A stretch of DNA of 56,520 nt, from the NCBI GenBank assembly GCA_024684455.1, contig JAIKWU010000033.1, positions 1 to 56,520 on the forward strand, given 5' to 3'. This DNA comes from Bacteroidaceae bacterium. GTDB taxonomy: Bacteria > Bacteroidota > Bacteroidia > Bacteroidales > Bacteroidaceae. Shown piece after piece: positions 1 through 6,836 of this stretch. The notes beneath the pieces are model-generated. The model was not told the origin of the DNA, searched no databases, and worked only from the letters and a program-made list of their open reading frames with translations. A program made the translations under genes and the position numbers. How positions within the stretch are numbered: position 1 is the first letter of the stretch; each line of letters opens with the position of its first letter.

Positions 1-56
1 CTTGCGGATTACCGTTCCACTGCCACATTTAGGGCACTTTTTTTGCCGTTTTTCAT
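1..56 (-). CDS. Possible 5' end of a zinc-ribbon protein, frame interrupted, partial at window edge
   Basis: On the minus strand an ATG at 56-54 follows a good promoter but reads only MKNGKKSALNVAVER before a stop. The adjacent frame reads KKCPKCGSGTVIRK to the window edge, with a CxxC pair like the zinc ribbons that begin many transposases and some other DNA-binding proteins. The two frames join at a run of seven A's (T7 at 38-44 on the plus strand); one more A would give one continuous protein from the ATG. This could be a programmed -1 slip, a real frameshift or a sequencing error. Function cannot be named from 56 bases. Confidence 0.3.
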
Positions 57-78
57 GTCTATAATATTATAACCGCTG

Positions 79-106
79 CAAAGTTAAGAATTTCAATACA
101 TTACAA
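79..106 (-). promoter_or_regulatory. Bacteroidetes-type promoter for the left-edge gene
   Basis: On the minus strand TAACTTTG (86-79) lies 17 bases downstream of TTG (106-104), matching the -7 / -33 arrangement seen before other genes here. It ends about 22 bases before the ATG at 56. Confidence 0.55.
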
Positions 107-197
107 CGATTTTAGGAGTATATTTGAGCTATAGGCCCAAAATTTTTATTAAAATGATATTTGGGAGCAGATTTTGTGTCCAGCCATTCGGTCACCT

Positions 198-391
198 GTA
201 GGGGCATAGCTCGTCTATGCCCAAATCGTTGAAGGGCGTAGACAGCGACGCCCCTACAAGGCAATGATGGACGCCCCACGGGTCGTCCCTACAGGACGCA
301 CATTCAACTACCACTTGTAGGGACGCCCCACGGTGCGTCCCGATTGTTTTTACCGGTCCTTCATGGGCACTCCACGGGTCGTCCCTACAAG
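198..391. repeat. Cluster of REP-like GC-rich palindromes
   Basis: Four copies or fragments of a palindrome built on TGTAGGGACGCCCC and its complement lie at about 198-260, 267-294, 316-341 and 362-391. The first is a longer variant whose outer arms are GTAGGGGC and GCCCCTAC. Related copies occur at 41063, 41455 and 48782. No gene is visible from 107 to 494 apart from this cluster. Confidence 0.8.
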
Positions 392-494
392 GCGCGTGAC
401 TGAAACACCTCCCTTAGAAGTTCTTTAGAACGCTCCACCATCATGTGTTAACCCTTCCAGATCAATTTCCATCTCGTTTCCAACAAAAATTTTA

Positions 495-533
495 GTTTTC
501 GTTTTGTATTCCGCACACTTAATCGTAACTTTG
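495..533 (+). promoter_or_regulatory. Upstream copy of a duplicated trxA promoter
   Basis: TTTG at 503-506 and TAACTTTG at 526-533 fit the Bacteroidetes consensus. The 39-bp segment is repeated almost exactly at 603-641. A short inverted repeat (543-549 with 564-570) lies just downstream of this copy. Confidence 0.6.
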
Positions 534-602
534 GCTTCGCCCCAATTGCTTGAACGCGAACGCGCAATTGCTCACGTTCGGGAATAAAATCAAAAAACAT
601 TG

Positions 603-641
603 TTTTTCGTTTTGTATTCCGCTCACTTAATCGTAACTTTG
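603..641 (+). promoter_or_regulatory. Proximal promoter of trxA
   Basis: TTG at 612-614 and TAACTTTG at 634-641, 37 bases before the trxA ATG. It is a near-identical copy of 495-533, 108 bp downstream of it. Confidence 0.7.
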
Positions 642-678
642 CAAAGAGAATAAGTAGAACCTATTAAAACACGTCATT

Positions 679-987
679 ATGGAAATTACAACTGACAATT
701 TCAGTGAGATTCTCAACGCCGGCAAGCCGGTAGTAGTGGACTTTTGGGCGACATGGTGCGGACCGTGCCGCAAGGTGGCTCCCGTCATCGAGGAGTTGGC
801 CGAAGAGTATAAGGACCGAGTCATCGTGGGCAAGGTCGATGTCGAGGAACAGGACGACCTGGCCTTCCAGTTCGGCATCCGCAACATCCCCACAGTCCTG
901 TTCATCAAGGACGGACAGGTGGTTGACAAAATCGTCGGTGCCACCGTCAAGAGTGCCTACGAGGACAAAATCAAGGCTATGCTGTAA
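679..987 (+). CDS. trxA: Thioredoxin
   Basis: A 102-residue cytoplasmic thioredoxin of normal length. The redox motif WCGPC is at residues 26-30 and the cis-proline at 71 (NIPTVLF). It reduces disulfides in cytosolic proteins using electrons from thioredoxin reductase. The ATG at 679 is the only sensible start, with the family's usual N-terminal strand-helix right after it. Two near-identical promoters lie upstream. The next gene starts 23 bases after the stop in the same direction, suggesting cotranscription. Confidence 0.95.
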   Translation: MEITTDNFSEILNAGKPVVVDFWATWCGPCRKVAPVIEELAEEYKDRVIVGKVDVEEQDDLAFQFGIRNIPTVLFIKDGQVVDKIVGATVKSAYEDKIKAML

Positions 988-1010
988 CTTTCTTCGGGAA
1001 TTCAAATCTT

Positions 1011-1346
1011 ATGTCAATCGATAACGAAATTCTGCTGGATGCCGAGGATGATGCCCGCGAGATAGCCTTCATCCGCCAGCAATTGCCGCAGGAACTCAAG
1101 GAGCGTTTCTCGGACGACGAACTCTACTACATCCTCGACCTCATCATCGACTATTACACCTCGCATGGCATCTTCGACCAGGAGCCCGACGAGGAGGGTT
1201 GCATCGACGTCGATCTCGATGCCGTTGCCGACTACGTCTGCCGTCAGGCCCGCAAGGAAGAGGAGGCCGACTACGACCACGACGACATCCTGCTCGTCGT
1301 ACAGGCCGAGATGGACTTCTCCGAACAACAGGACGAAGAGGCGTAA
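1011..1346 (+). CDS. Small acidic conserved protein downstream of thioredoxin
   Basis: A 111-residue protein very rich in Asp and Glu, with no signal peptide, membrane segment or known catalytic motif. It begins MSIDNEILLDAEDDAREIAF and contains a central Asp/Tyr-rich stretch (residues 28-46). Similar acidic proteins next to thioredoxin genes are familiar from Bacteroidales, but I know of no assigned function. It lies 23 bases after trxA, so a shared transcript is likely. Protein-level coding looks real because the frame is open from end to end and conserved in character; the role is unknown. Confidence 0.75.
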   Translation: MSIDNEILLDAEDDAREIAFIRQQLPQELKERFSDDELYYILDLIIDYYTSHGIFDQEPDEEGCIDVDLDAVADYVCRQARKEEEADYDHDDILLVVQAEMDFSEQQDEEA

Positions 1347-1364
1347 ACTACAAAGACTTGTAAA

Positions 1365-1527
1365 AACTACGAATTATACGAATGAAACGATTTGTTTTTT
1401 ACACGTCAATCTGCGAAAATCTTGACGTCAATCTTCAAAATAATTTTTTTATGAGATTGACGAGGATTGACGTGTAAAAATGTCATGGCTAAAATACTCA
1501 TTCGTTTCATTCGTTAAATTCGTAGTT
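1365..1527. repeat. Nested inverted repeat upstream of rpoN
   Basis: The outer arms at 1365-1390 and 1502-1527 are complementary at 24 of 26 positions. Middle arms at 1396-1411 and 1465-1480 match perfectly over 16 bases, and inner arms CGTCAATCT (1426-1434) and AGATTGACG (1454-1462) also pair. The element fills almost the whole gap between the acidic protein and rpoN. It could be a folded leader, a terminator/attenuator or a MITE-like insertion. The outer arms share the words CGAATGAAAC and TTCGTTTCATTCG with the 90-bp repeats elsewhere in the window. Confidence 0.75.
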
Positions 1528-1544
1528 AAAAAACCCCATTCGCA

Positions 1545-3002
1545 GTGAAGCAAGGGCAGATTCAGGAACAGAGCGGCATCCAAGTGCAGCGACTTTCGCC
1601 ACAACAGTATCTCGTGACGAAACTGATCGAACTGCCCGTCACTGACCTCGAGCAGCGCGTGCGTGACGAACTCTTCGAAAACGTTGCCCTCGAAGAAGGA
1701 CACAGCGACGACGAACCCGCCGACCTGAACGATGCGAACGACATCGGGGAACAGACCGAGACCGACAACTTCGCCGACAACCTCTACGATACCGACGACC
1801 TGCCCGTCTATCAGACAGGCCGACGCGAGCCGCAGGAGGAAATTCCCATCGGCGACACACGTTCCTTCATCGAAGACCTCGAGGCACAGATTGCCGACTA
1901 CGACGTCACGCCGCTCGACCGACAACTCATCCGCTACCTCATCGGCTCGCTCGACGACCGTGGCTTCATCGACCGTCCACTGCGCAACATCGCCGACGAC
2001 CTGCTCTTCAACCACAACATCGACGTCACGAATGCCGACCTCGAACGAGCGCTCGGCATCCTTCAGCAGTTCGACCCGCCAGGCATCGGGGCACGCTCGT
2101 TGCAGGAGTGCCTCCTGTTGCAGATTGACCGCCTGCTCGCCGAGTCCGACACATCATCGTCGCTCCGGCTCGCCCGTCGCGTCGTCGCCGAAGCCTTTCC
2201 ACTCTTCGAACGCAACGACACAGAACGCATGGCACAGCAACTCGGCGTCACGCCCGACCAACTCCGTGCCGCCATCCAATCCATCGGACGCCTCAACCCA
2301 CACCCTGGCCGTTCGCTCCACGAAGCAGCCGACGACCGCGCACAGACCATCATCCCCGACTTTCTCATCGAGACCGACCACGAGAGTCAGGTCACCTTCA
2401 CCCTCAACCAAGGCGAAGTGCCCCCTCTGCGCGTCAGCCGCGACTATCTCGACCAACTGCGCACCTATCAGCAGACCGCCGACAGCCAGATGACCCGTTC
2501 GCAGCGCGATGCCTACACCTACACACGGCAGAAAGTGGAGGCCGCACAGATGTTTGTCCAGGCCATCCAGCAGCGACGCCATACACTCATCGTCACCATG
2601 AAGGCGATTGTCGCCCTGCAGCACGACTTCATGCTCAGTCAGGACGACACCCAACTGCATCCCCTCCGCCTCGACGACGTGGCGCAGCGAACAGGTCTCA
2701 ACATCTCGACCATCAGCCGCGTCGTCGCCAGCAAGTACGCCCTGCTCGACGGCACGCTCTATCCGCTCAAACACTTCTTCCTTCGCGCCAAGACCAATGC
2801 CGAGGGACAAGAGATCCTCAAGACGCATGTCGGTCCGCTGCTGCGCCAACTCATCGACGACGAGGACAAGCGCAACCCCCTCAGCGACGAACAACTCTCC
2901 CAACTGATGCGCCAGCACGGTCAGCCCATCTCGCGCCGCACCGTTGCCAAGTATCGTGACGAAATGAACATACCGACCGCTGCCCTGCGGCGCAGAGTAT
3001 AA
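1545..3002 (+). CDS. rpoN: RNA polymerase sigma-54 factor
   Basis: A 485-residue sigma-54. The N-terminal glutamine-rich activator-interacting region includes QVQRLSPQQYLVTKLIELP (about residues 12-31). An acidic region follows, then the core-binding region, a helix-turn-helix region (DVAQRTGLNISTISRVVASKYA) and the RpoN box RRTVAKYRDE at 464-473 near the C-terminus. It directs RNA polymerase to -24/-12 promoters and needs an AAA+ activator, none of which is encoded here. The start is a GTG at 1545, directly before the conserved N-terminus; no in-frame ATG fits better. A large inverted repeat lies just upstream. The next gene starts one base after its stop. Confidence 0.93.
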   Translation: MKQGQIQEQSGIQVQRLSPQQYLVTKLIELPVTDLEQRVRDELFENVALEEGHSDDEPADLNDANDIGEQTETDNFADNLYDTDDLPVYQTGRREPQEEIPIGDTRSFIEDLEAQIADYDVTPLDRQLIRYLIGSLDDRGFIDRPLRNIADDLLFNHNIDVTNADLERALGILQQFDPPGIGARSLQECLLLQIDRLLAESDTSSSLRLARRVVAEAFPLFERNDTERMAQQLGVTPDQLRAAIQSIGRLNPHPGRSLHEAADDRAQTIIPDFLIETDHESQVTFTLNQGEVPPLRVSRDYLDQLRTYQQTADSQMTRSQRDAYTYTRQKVEAAQMFVQAIQQRRHTLIVTMKAIVALQHDFMLSQDDTQLHPLRLDDVAQRTGLNISTISRVVASKYALLDGTLYPLKHFFLRAKTNAEGQEILKTHVGPLLRQLIDDEDKRNPLSDEQLSQLMRQHGQPISRRTVAKYRDEMNIPTAALRRRV

Positions 3003-3003
3003 T

Positions 3004-3624
3004 ATGGAAAAACGCATCATTCAAATCGCACGGGTTGTCTCAGCATTGTTCATGCCCTTCTACGCACCGACATGGGCTTTCCTGTGGCTTCTTTTCTTCA
3101 GTTACCTGCGCCTGTTGCCGATGGGCTACAAACTGTTGGTGCTGGGCATTGTCGTCACCTTCACCGTGCTCATCCCGATGGCCAGCATCTATGTGTTCCG
3201 ACGTCTGAACCGCTGGAGCCGTTGGCAACTGTCGCACCGTCAGCACCGCCACATGCCCTACGTGCTCTCGCTCATGAGTTACGGCACCTGCCTGCTGTTA
3301 CTCCTGCAGATGAACACAGCCACCTTCTTCCGTTGCGTCATTACCGCAGCCATCGCCGCACAGATTCTGGCGATGCTCATCAACCTGCGCTGGAAAATAT
3401 CGACCCACATGGTCGGTATGGGCGGTCTCGTCGGGCTGCTCATCGCCTTCAGCCACATCTTCTACTACAACCCTCTCTGGCCCACGTGCGGACTGCTCAT
3501 TTTGGCAGGACTGCTCGGCACCAGCCGCATGATTCTGCGCCAGCACAGCCTGGCGCAAGTCCTTGTCGGCTTCCTTGTCGGCTTCGTCTGTGCCATCACC
3601 TTCACCCTCTTCATCTGGATATAA
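3004..3624 (+). CDS. PAP2-like integral membrane protein
   Basis: A 206-residue protein with about six hydrophobic segments. Near the C-terminus SRMILRQHSLAQVLVGFLVGF (split here as SRMILRQHSL then AQVLVGF) resembles the SRxxxxxH motif of type 2 phosphatidic acid phosphatases, and KISTHMVGMGG (about residues 130-140) lies where the PSGH-type motif would be. The middle motif is degenerate, so catalytic activity is doubtful. The start is one base past the rpoN stop, so it is probably translated from the same message. A lipid or undecaprenyl phosphatase role is an inference from the family only. Confidence 0.65.
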   Translation: MEKRIIQIARVVSALFMPFYAPTWAFLWLLFFSYLRLLPMGYKLLVLGIVVTFTVLIPMASIYVFRRLNRWSRWQLSHRQHRHMPYVLSLMSYGTCLLLLLQMNTATFFRCVITAAIAAQILAMLINLRWKISTHMVGMGGLVGLLIAFSHIFYYNPLWPTCGLLILAGLLGTSRMILRQHSLAQVLVGFLVGFVCAITFTLFIWI

Positions 3625-3706
3625 TTGTTAATTATTCATTGTTCATTGTTAATTGTTAATTATTCATTGTTAATTGTTAATTATTCATTGTTAATCATTC
3701 ATTGAT
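3625..3706. repeat. AT-rich micro-repeat tract
   Basis: About 80 bases made of reiterated TTGTTAATTATTCATTG-type words between the PAP2-like gene and purE. The complementary words (ATGAACAATTAACAATG) recur at 6058-6083, 25970-26012, and inside two hydrolase genes at 25839-25869 and 30917-30947. Confidence 0.75.
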
Positions 3707-4216
3707 ATGTCCCCTCAAGTCAGCATTATCATGGGCAGCACCAGCGACCTGCCCGTCATGGAGAAAGCCGCACAGTTCCTCGATGAAATGGCGGTTCCGT
3801 TCGAACTCCTTGCCCTCTCCGCCCACCGCACCCCCGCCCCCGTCGAAGAGTTTGCACGCACCGCCGCCGAGCGAGGTGTTCGTGTCATCATCGCCGGAGC
3901 CGGCATGGCAGCCGCCCTGCCAGGCGTTATCGCTGCACAGACCACCTTGCCTGTCATTGGCGTACCCATCAAAGGCTCGTTGCTCGACGGGCTCGATGCC
4001 CTCTTTTCTATCCTTCAGATGCCTCCAGGCATTCCCGTGGCGACAGTCGCTGTCAACGGTGCCCTCAACGCAGCCATACTCGCTGTCCAGATGCTCGCCC
4101 TCAGCGACCCCGAACTTTCCGCAAAGTTCCGCAACTACAAGGCCGCCCTCGCACAGAAAATAGAAAAGGCCAACCGCGAACTCGCAGAAGTTCACTACTC
4201 ATACAAGACCAACTGA
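3707..4216 (+). CDS. purE: N5-carboxyaminoimidazole ribonucleotide mutase
   Basis: A 169-residue class I PurE of normal length. The GSTSDLPVM motif at residues 10-18 holds the catalytic Ser-Asp pair, and SAHRTP (about 38-43) and the GAGMAAALPGVIAA region form the ligand site. It converts N5-CAIR to CAIR in purine synthesis in the cytoplasm. The ATG at 3707 precedes the first beta strand directly. It lies downstream of the rpoN pair in the same direction but is separated by an AT-rich repeat tract. No purK is present nearby. Confidence 0.94.
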   Translation: MSPQVSIIMGSTSDLPVMEKAAQFLDEMAVPFELLALSAHRTPAPVEEFARTAAERGVRVIIAGAGMAAALPGVIAAQTTLPVIGVPIKGSLLDGLDALFSILQMPPGIPVATVAVNGALNAAILAVQMLALSDPELSAKFRNYKAALAQKIEKANRELAEVHYSYKTN

Positions 4217-4237
4217 TTATGTTCCACACAATTGCAC

Positions 4238-4366
4238 GGAATGAACATATTGCTGCGCAATAATTGAGCGAATTGAACGAATCAATTTGTTTCATTCGTT
4301 TAATCTGCCCGTAGGGCGATGTTAATAGTAAAAAAATCCGTGACATCCGTGTAATCCGTTGTTAAA
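4238..4366 (-). repeat. Single reversed copy of the 90-bp composite repeat plus ACGGAT repeat
   Basis: Between purE and ispG lies one minus-strand copy of the unit that is tandem at 11566-11910 (AACATCGCCC...GGGCAGATT...GAATGAAAC...TTGCGCAGCAATATG). It is followed at 4336-4366 by a reversed copy of a TTAACAACGGAT-type repeat also found at 6133 and 11523. From 4367 to 4448 no gene is visible. Confidence 0.75.
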
Positions 4367-4448
4367 TAGTTATATAGTTTTTGTGCTTAGCACCCTCGCA
4401 TACGAAAATGTATGTATGTTTCAGGGTCGCGCAAATGAAGATACAAAT

Positions 4449-5882
4449 ATGGAAAAGAATAACTCTGTGCCTCTGCGTGATTTTTATTGTCGCAGAAAAA
4501 CACACGAAGTGCGCGTCGGCCACACACCCCTGGGCGGCACCAACCCCATCCGCGTACAGTCCATGACCACCACCTCGACGATGGACACCGACGCCAGCGT
4601 CGCACAAGTGCTGCGCATCGTCGAAGCCGGCGGCGAATACGTCCGCCTCACCACCCAGGGCGACCGCGAAGCCAAAAACCTCCAATCCATCGGTGAAAAA
4701 CTGCGCTCGCTCGGCTGCGACGTGCCCCTTGTCGCCGACGTCCATTTCAATGCCCACGTCGCCGATGTCGCTGCCCTCTACGCCCAGAAAGTGCGCATCA
4801 ACCCAGGCAACTACGTCGATCCCGCCCGCAAGTTTCAGAAGATCGACTACACCGATGCCGAATATGCCGATGAAATCGCTAAAATCGAGCAGCGATTCGT
4901 GCCCTTCCTGCACCTCTGCCGTGACCACGGCACAGCCGTTCGTATCGGTGTCAACCACGGTTCGCTCTCCGACCGTATCATGTCGCGCTACGGCGACACC
5001 CCCGAGGGCATGGTCGAGTCGTGCATGGAATTTCTGCGCATCTGTGTCCGCGAAGACTTCAAGGATGTCGTCATCAGCATCAAGGCAAGCAACACCGTTG
5101 TCATGGTGCGCACGGTGCGGCTGCTTGTCCAGCAGATGGACCGCGAAGGCATGGACTTCCCGTTACACCTCGGCGTGACCGAGGCAGGAGAAGGCGAGGA
5201 CGGTCGGGTGAAGAGTGCCGTTGGCATCGGAGCCCTGCTCTGCGAAGGCATCGGCGACACCATCCGCGTGTCCCTCAGTGAGGCCCCCGAGCGTGAGATA
5301 CCCGTGGCACGCAAAATGGTCGATTTCATCGAGGAATGTGCCGCCTTGCGCCACCAACTGCGACAGTCGGTGAAAAACGGGAAATTGTCCGTTGAAATCG
5401 AAGAAAACGACTGGGAATCCCTTCAACTGAAAGTGACGATGGCGACCGGAGCATTGCTCATTGATGGTGTCGCCACCGACCTGGAGATTCACGACCCGCA
5501 TTTCAGCCGTGAAAGTCTCGATGAGTTGGCTGATTCTGTCCTTCAGGCGGCACGTGTGAAGTTCACCAAACCAGAATTCATTTCCTGTCCTGGCTGCGGC
5601 CGCACGTTGTACGACCTGGAGTCAACCATTGCCCGCATCAAGCAGGCTGTGCTCTCGCGGGCCAAGGACAATCCCGCGTTCCGCACCTTGAAAATCGGCA
5701 TCATGGGCTGCATCGTCAATGGACCAGGCGAGATGGCCGATGCCGACTACGGCTATGTCGGTGCTGCGTCAGGCAAGGTCAGCCTGTACAAGCAAAAGGA
5801 GTGCATCGAGAAGAACATCCCAGCCGATGCAGCCGTTGACCGCCTCATCCAGTTTATCGAAGCAGACCTAAGCCGCTGCTAA
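4449..5882 (+). CDS. ispG: 4-hydroxy-3-methylbut-2-enyl diphosphate synthase with shortened insert domain
   Basis: IspG converts MEcPP to HMBPP in the MEP isoprenoid pathway using a [4Fe-4S] cluster. The TIM-barrel domain is clear (NPIRVQSMTTTSTMDTDA, then RIGVNHGSLSDRI). The cluster cysteines are C380 and C383 (CPGCGRTLYDLE) and C421 (GIMGCIVNGPGE). I chose the ATG at 4449 because an upstream in-frame start at 4359 only adds 30 residues unlike IspG. The protein is 477 residues. Bacteroidetes IspG proteins as I know them are near 600 residues because of an insert domain; here only its last part is left, about residues 295-375, between the barrel and the cluster domain. The catalytic residues are intact. 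Confidence 0.93.
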   Translation: MEKNNSVPLRDFYCRRKTHEVRVGHTPLGGTNPIRVQSMTTTSTMDTDASVAQVLRIVEAGGEYVRLTTQGDREAKNLQSIGEKLRSLGCDVPLVADVHFNAHVADVAALYAQKVRINPGNYVDPARKFQKIDYTDAEYADEIAKIEQRFVPFLHLCRDHGTAVRIGVNHGSLSDRIMSRYGDTPEGMVESCMEFLRICVREDFKDVVISIKASNTVVMVRTVRLLVQQMDREGMDFPLHLGVTEAGEGEDGRVKSAVGIGALLCEGIGDTIRVSLSEAPEREIPVARKMVDFIEECAALRHQLRQSVKNGKLSVEIEENDWESLQLKVTMATGALLIDGVATDLEIHDPHFSRESLDELADSVLQAARVKFTKPEFISCPGCGRTLYDLESTIARIKQAVLSRAKDNPAFRTLKIGIMGCIVNGPGEMADADYGYVGAASGKVSLYKQKECIEKNIPADAAVDRLIQFIEADLSRC

Positions 5883-5925
5883 CGCGCTGTCTTTCACCCA
5901 CGTCTATGACGCGCGACATGACTGA

Positions 5926-6005
5926 CGCCAAGTACTTGGAAAAACTACGCCAAGCACTTGGCGTTGTCACGCTAAGCACTTAGCGTCATCACGCCAAGTG
6001 CTTGG
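5926..6005. repeat. Palindrome array A: four units at 22-bp period
   Basis: Four copies of a 16-bp palindrome of consensus CGCYAAGYRCTTRGCG start at 5926, 5948, 5970 and 5992, exactly 22 bp apart with 6-bp spacers. The first and last units lack the final CG. The array lies 44 bases after the ispG stop. Arrays of identical design lie at 31039 and 55531. Confidence 0.9.
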
Positions 6006-6325
6006 AGGGGTACGTGGGGTGGGGAGGAAAAACGCGCCACACACGGTCACGGATTATATTACAATTAACAATTAACAATTATCTTTGAAAAAACAGGATT
6101 TTGGGGATGATGAGGATTTTAACTTATAACTCTTAACAACGGATACCACGGATGGCACGGATTTTTTTAACTATTAACATGTCTGATACTGAATTGCCCT
6201 CAGCGTTCTCGCGCACGTCAGCGTGCGCTCCTCTGCGCAGGTTTATTTTTTTATGGAATGATATAAATGTTCCCTTATTTTATAAGGTAGTTCTCTGCGT
6301 CTCTGCGTCTCTGCGTGAAACATAG
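6006..6325. other. Repeat-rich intergenic stretch without genes
   Basis: It contains an AATTAACAATTAACAATT tract (6058-6083), a TTAACAACGGAT-type repeat (6133-6180), a small hairpin (GCGCACG at 6211-6217 with CGTGCGC at 6222-6228) and a short CTCTGCGT triplication near 6292-6316. No convincing reading frame was found. Confidence 0.6.
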
Positions 6326-6556
6326 AACATCGCCCTTCGGGCAAATTAACCGAATGAACCGAATTCCTTTTCGTTCAATTCGTTCAATTCGCTCAATTAT
6401 TGCGGAGCAATATGTTTTTTATGATACATCGCCATTCGTGCAGATTGAACGAATGAACCGAATTCTTTTTCGTTCAATTCGCTCAATTATTGCGGAGCAA
6501 TATGTTTTATATGATACATCGTCCTTCGTGCAGATTGAACGAATGAACCGAATTCA
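6326..6556. repeat. Tandem composite repeat, about 2.5 units
   Basis: Three successive starts of a unit beginning (A)ACATCGCCCTTCGGGC-like are at about 6326, 6423 and 6505, the last incomplete. Each carries a GAATGAACCGAATT segment, a TTCGTTCAATTCG segment and TTGCGGAGCAATATG. Open frames through it are by-products of the repeat. From 6557 to 6692 nothing else was recognised. Confidence 0.75.
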
Positions 6557-6692
6557 ATAGCATGAATCAATGTCGTATGCATAGCGAAATGTTGATGAAA
6601 GAAATCTGGCTGCGTTGCTATCTGCTACCCCCTAAAAAACATCAAAATGACAAAAACACCGCGTTTTTAACATTTTTTATGAATTTTATCAA

Positions 6693-6722
6693 TCCTTACG
6701 TGCGCGAGATTCCTTATCTTTG
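6693..6722 (+). promoter_or_regulatory. Candidate promoter of the giant secreted protein
   Basis: TATCTTTG at 6715-6722 matches TAnnTTTG. The -33 region is weak. The leader to the ATG at 6837 would be about 110 bases. Confidence 0.45.
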
Positions 6723-6836
6723 CCCCCGAATTGTGACAATGCCTATGGTGACCACCCGTCACCGAAGGTTGTGTTTACACACAATAGTTTGAAACAATTG
6801 TATTACTAACATTATTATTAACTAAATTTATTAACA

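Noticed and set aside
4359..4448. A 30-residue N-terminal extension of IspG
   Set aside because: It is unlike IspG and lies in the repeat-bearing leader; the ATG at 4449 fits the family start.
5926..6005. CRISPR array
   Set aside because: The repeats are 16 bp with 6-bp spacers and only four units; there are no cas genes.
6315..6792. Two short plus-strand frames in the gap before the giant protein
   Set aside because: The first translates the tandem repeat units; the second has no family features and overlaps the promoter region.
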